NCBI GenBank assembly: GCA_036245525.1
Contig: BTPG01000002.1
Coordinates: 166,162,542-166,226,541, forward strand
Length of the DNA stretch: 64,000 nucleotides
Direction: 5' to 3'
From: Semisulcospira habei
Taxonomy: Eukaryota > Mollusca > Gastropoda > Semisulcospiridae
A program made the position numbers and the translations under genes. Shown in pieces: positions 1 to 64,000 of this stretch (the first letter of the stretch is position 1; the number at the start of each line of letters is the position of its first letter). The notes below the pieces were generated by a model. That model saw only the letters and a list, made by a program, of their open reading frames with translations, was not told the DNA's origin and did not search any database.

Positions 1-80
1 CATCTCCTGCAACACGTGCATAGTCGTTAGATGACGCCTCCCAAATTTGGGAAATACAGCCGTCGGGCTGAATGAGTTAA
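1..80. mobile_element. FB-A foldback, right arm only
   Basis: Matches the distal arm of the FB-A family (CATCTCCTGCAA...GTCGTTAGATGACGCC...AATTTGGGAAATAC) and ends GAATGAGTTAA. The left arm lies outside the window. Confidence 0.8.
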
Positions 81-84
81 TAGA

Positions 85-578
85 TGAACCCATTCAATGT
101 CAGAGCACAACAAAAAATCTGTACAATACATGCAGTGTCAGTACACGCGGTCACAGTTGACTGTTAACACTAAACTTCTAGGCCCCAAATAATTCAAAGC
201 AGGGAGGCTTTCTAGTTGCGGTTTTGGGTGTGCTTTTTGTCTATAAAATGGATAATTGCATGCTCTGTTTCTGTTGGAGTTACAATGTTGAGACCTTGAT
301 TTGGTAAAGCTTTGCGTGTCACGTATACATATGTTAGAATGTGCATTCTGTCTTACTTCATTGCTTGATGACAGAACGATAATGAGGTGAAAAGGCGGAT
401 GGTTACTCGTAAGCCATTTGGTTTAGGCCCACACAAAACGTACTGGTGTGATGGTCTGATATTTTTTACCTTGCGGCGCTCAACCGCAAGATCCAAAATG
501 ACAAACCACGAGCAATAAGAGCTGATATGCAGACTTCACCGATTCCAGCGTTGTTGCATTTCATTGTTGTTACCCAGT
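85..578. other. Intron, no recognised feature
   Basis: No exon signature, palindrome or simple repeat is seen here. Confidence 0.5.
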
Positions 579-680
579 GCGCAAAAGCCATCGGACCGAC
601 GTCGGCTGCCGTTGGCTCGCGCACAGCCGTGCACGGGCCAGCGGTGGCTGACGTCGGCGCGCGGCCCGATGGCCTGTTGC
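579..680. mobile_element. FB-D GC-rich foldback
   Basis: GC-rich palindrome starting near CCCAGTGCGCAAAAGCC and centred on GCACAGCCGTGC, containing GCCGACGTCGGC. No TTAA flanks. Same family as about 15 other sites in the window. Confidence 0.7.
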
Positions 681-721
681 ACATGGAGGTAAGTGTCCAG
701 CTAAATATTCGTGTGTTCCAG

Positions 722-62919
<62,198 letters not shown>

Positions 62920-63004
62920 GTAAGGATAGATCGACCAGAGAAAACAGTCGGGAAAGAACGGATCGGTCACGCGCGGGCTGCGGTCGAAAAAAATATAACA
63001 TGCT

Positions 63005-63204
63005 GTAACCCTTCGGGTGTCCGTAGCGGTTTTAGTCGCGATGATTCCTGCAGGATGTCTGGGTGTTGTTATTCCTGCAGGATGTCTGGGTGTTGTTATT
63101 CCTGTAGGATGTCTGGGTGTTGTTATTCCTGCAGGATGTCTGGGTGTTGTTATTCCTGCAGGAATCATCAGGACTAAAACCGCTACCGACACCCGAAGGG
63201 TTAA
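63005..63204. mobile_element. FB-F with expanded loop
   Basis: GTAACCCTTCGGGTGTCCGT to CCGACACCCGAAGGGTTAA. The loop holds four tandem units of about 32 bp (TTATTCCTGCAGGATGTCTG GGTGTTG) in place of the usual ATTCCTGCAGGAAT. Confidence 0.92.
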
Positions 63205-63251
63205 TCCCGTCTAGCCGCTAGAAACGTGTTTCTGAAACCATTACGGAGTCC

Positions 63252-63378
63252 CCAATGAGCAAATCGCCATCGGACCGACGTTGGCCGTAGTTGGCCCGCG
63301 CACGACCGTCCTGCACAATAATGCGCTGGCTAACAGCGACCGACGTCGGCCCAATGAATTTTGCGCGTCGGGCCGGGG
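63252..63378. mobile_element. FB-D foldback
   Basis: CCCAATGAGCAAATCGCCAT, GACCGACGTTGGCCG, with complement GCGACCGACGTCGGCCCAAT. Confidence 0.75.
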
Positions 63379-63442
63379 GGCCAGTTGCATGAGCGAGCTT
63401 AGTCTTACGCCAGCCACTAAGCAGGGTGCTCCGCTATATCTT
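63379..63442. repeat. R-I fragment
   Basis: GGCCAGTTGCATGAGCGAGC, TTAGTCTTACGCCAGCCACT and AAGCAGGGTGCTCCGCTATA match 54435-54590. Confidence 0.75.
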
Positions 63443-63494
63443 CGTTAGCTTGTCAGCCTGCCTGGGAGGCACACGGATAGCATTGCAGCTAGCG

Positions 63495-63680
63495 AGCACC
63501 TACAGCACACACACACACCTAAGGGAATTACTCAGCGCTTGACATACACACAGTTAGATCCCCTGCCCCCTTCTATCAGGCACCCCGCATTGAAGATCTA
63601 ACTGTGTGTATCTCCAGCGCTGAGTAATTCCCCTTGGTATGTGTACTGTTCTACCAGCGCTAGCCTCACCTATATGGTTT
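63495..63680. mobile_element. R-K element, self-complementary copy
   Basis: CCTAAGGGAATTACTCAGCG, ACACACAGTTAGATC faces GATCTAACTGTGTGT and CGCTGAGTAATTCCCCTTGG. Contains the piece seen at 60089 in the opposite direction. Confidence 0.75.
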
Positions 63681-64000
63681 GTGCGTATGTGCACCTGACA
63701 TGACGTGGTCTAACGAGGAGCGATGTCTATTGCATTGATATGAGGTGTTCAGTGTTGGCTGCGCTGCGGTGGTGACTTGACCTGCTACTCCCTTGAAAGT
63801 ATTTTAAACCCGCCTCAGACTGACAGTCCTATAATCGTGGCTCGAGACTCAGAATTCAGGCTTCAATTTGGTGCGATAGTACAGACATTTTTTTCCCCCA
63901 TATCGATCGAGCCTGCTTTAGCTGGCGATACGAGATCGGTATGGAAAATTGTTGGATCTACACTGCAGAGCTTTTTTTGTATGTGTTCAGTCATCGCGTT
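63681..64000. other. Intron or downstream sequence, no recognised feature
   Basis: No exon of the C-terminal domain is seen here. Confidence 0.45.

Noticed and set aside
690..705. GAGGTAAGT as a donor of a front exon before exon 1
   Set aside because: The sequence before it is the FB-D palindrome, with no front-half cysteine pattern.

Overview
The window is eukaryotic, intron-rich DNA, most likely from a mollusc and probably a gastropod. That placement is an inference. It rests on intron structure, tRNA-derived SINEs, CR1/jockey-type LINE remnants, retroposon tails resembling ones I know from molluscs (GACGTTAAACCCCGAACAAA at about 61070), and repeats full of AGGTCA-type half-sites. Nothing looks bacterial or viral.

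One gene, on the + strand, explains all convincing coding sequence. I resolve 39 exons from 722 to 62919. They total 6,408 coding bases (about 2,136 codons) in one continuous frame; both ends of the gene lie outside the window. The first 34 exons encode a tandem array of von Willebrand factor C (VWC)-like domains. Each domain is split between two exons: a 'front' exon of 112-118 nt (five cysteines, motif CVYxGxxYxQGQxWxDGC...CxC...YxC) and a 'back' exon (C-P-x-Y...DPxDPCCxxxC plus a linker, often Pro/Thr-rich). Every front exon enters in phase 1 and leaves in phase 2, and every back exon does the reverse, so each front+back pair is a symmetric 1-1 cassette. The window holds one orphan back half followed by 16 complete VWC domains. 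A 1-1 linker exon (44223-44357) interrupts the alternation once. The last back exon also carries a ShK domain; two more ShK exons follow, then three exons of a C-terminal extracellular domain that I recognise only from uncharacterised secreted invertebrate proteins. The protein looks secreted and disulfide-rich with mucin-like linkers: a matrix, mucus, shell, egg-capsule or growth-factor-binding type of protein. The exact role cannot be read from the sequence.

The introns are crowded with repeats. Six families of near-palindromic foldback elements (my labels FB-A, B, C, E, F, G) begin TTAAC(C/T)C... and end ...G(A/G)GTTAA, which suggests piggyBac-type non-autonomous elements. A seventh, GC-rich family (FB-D, ends CCCARTGCGCAAAAGG) lacks the TTAA. 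Several are nested, and at three places two families share one TTAA. There are also a broken CR1/jockey-like LINE (22567-25570), a 5'-truncated LINE RNase H tail with target-site duplication (28601-29353), a tRNA-derived SINE, a roughly 380-bp retroposon seen twice with target duplications, and a family of elements rich in DR1-like AGGTCAAGGGTCA sites. Microsatellites are abundant, as are minisatellites, including a 2.2-kb array of 48-bp units that is open in several frames.

The most unusual structures are two minisatellites (55006-55377 and 58440-58700) whose unit includes the 3' splice junction of the exon immediately downstream. Each real exon is therefore preceded by a row of decoy splice acceptors.
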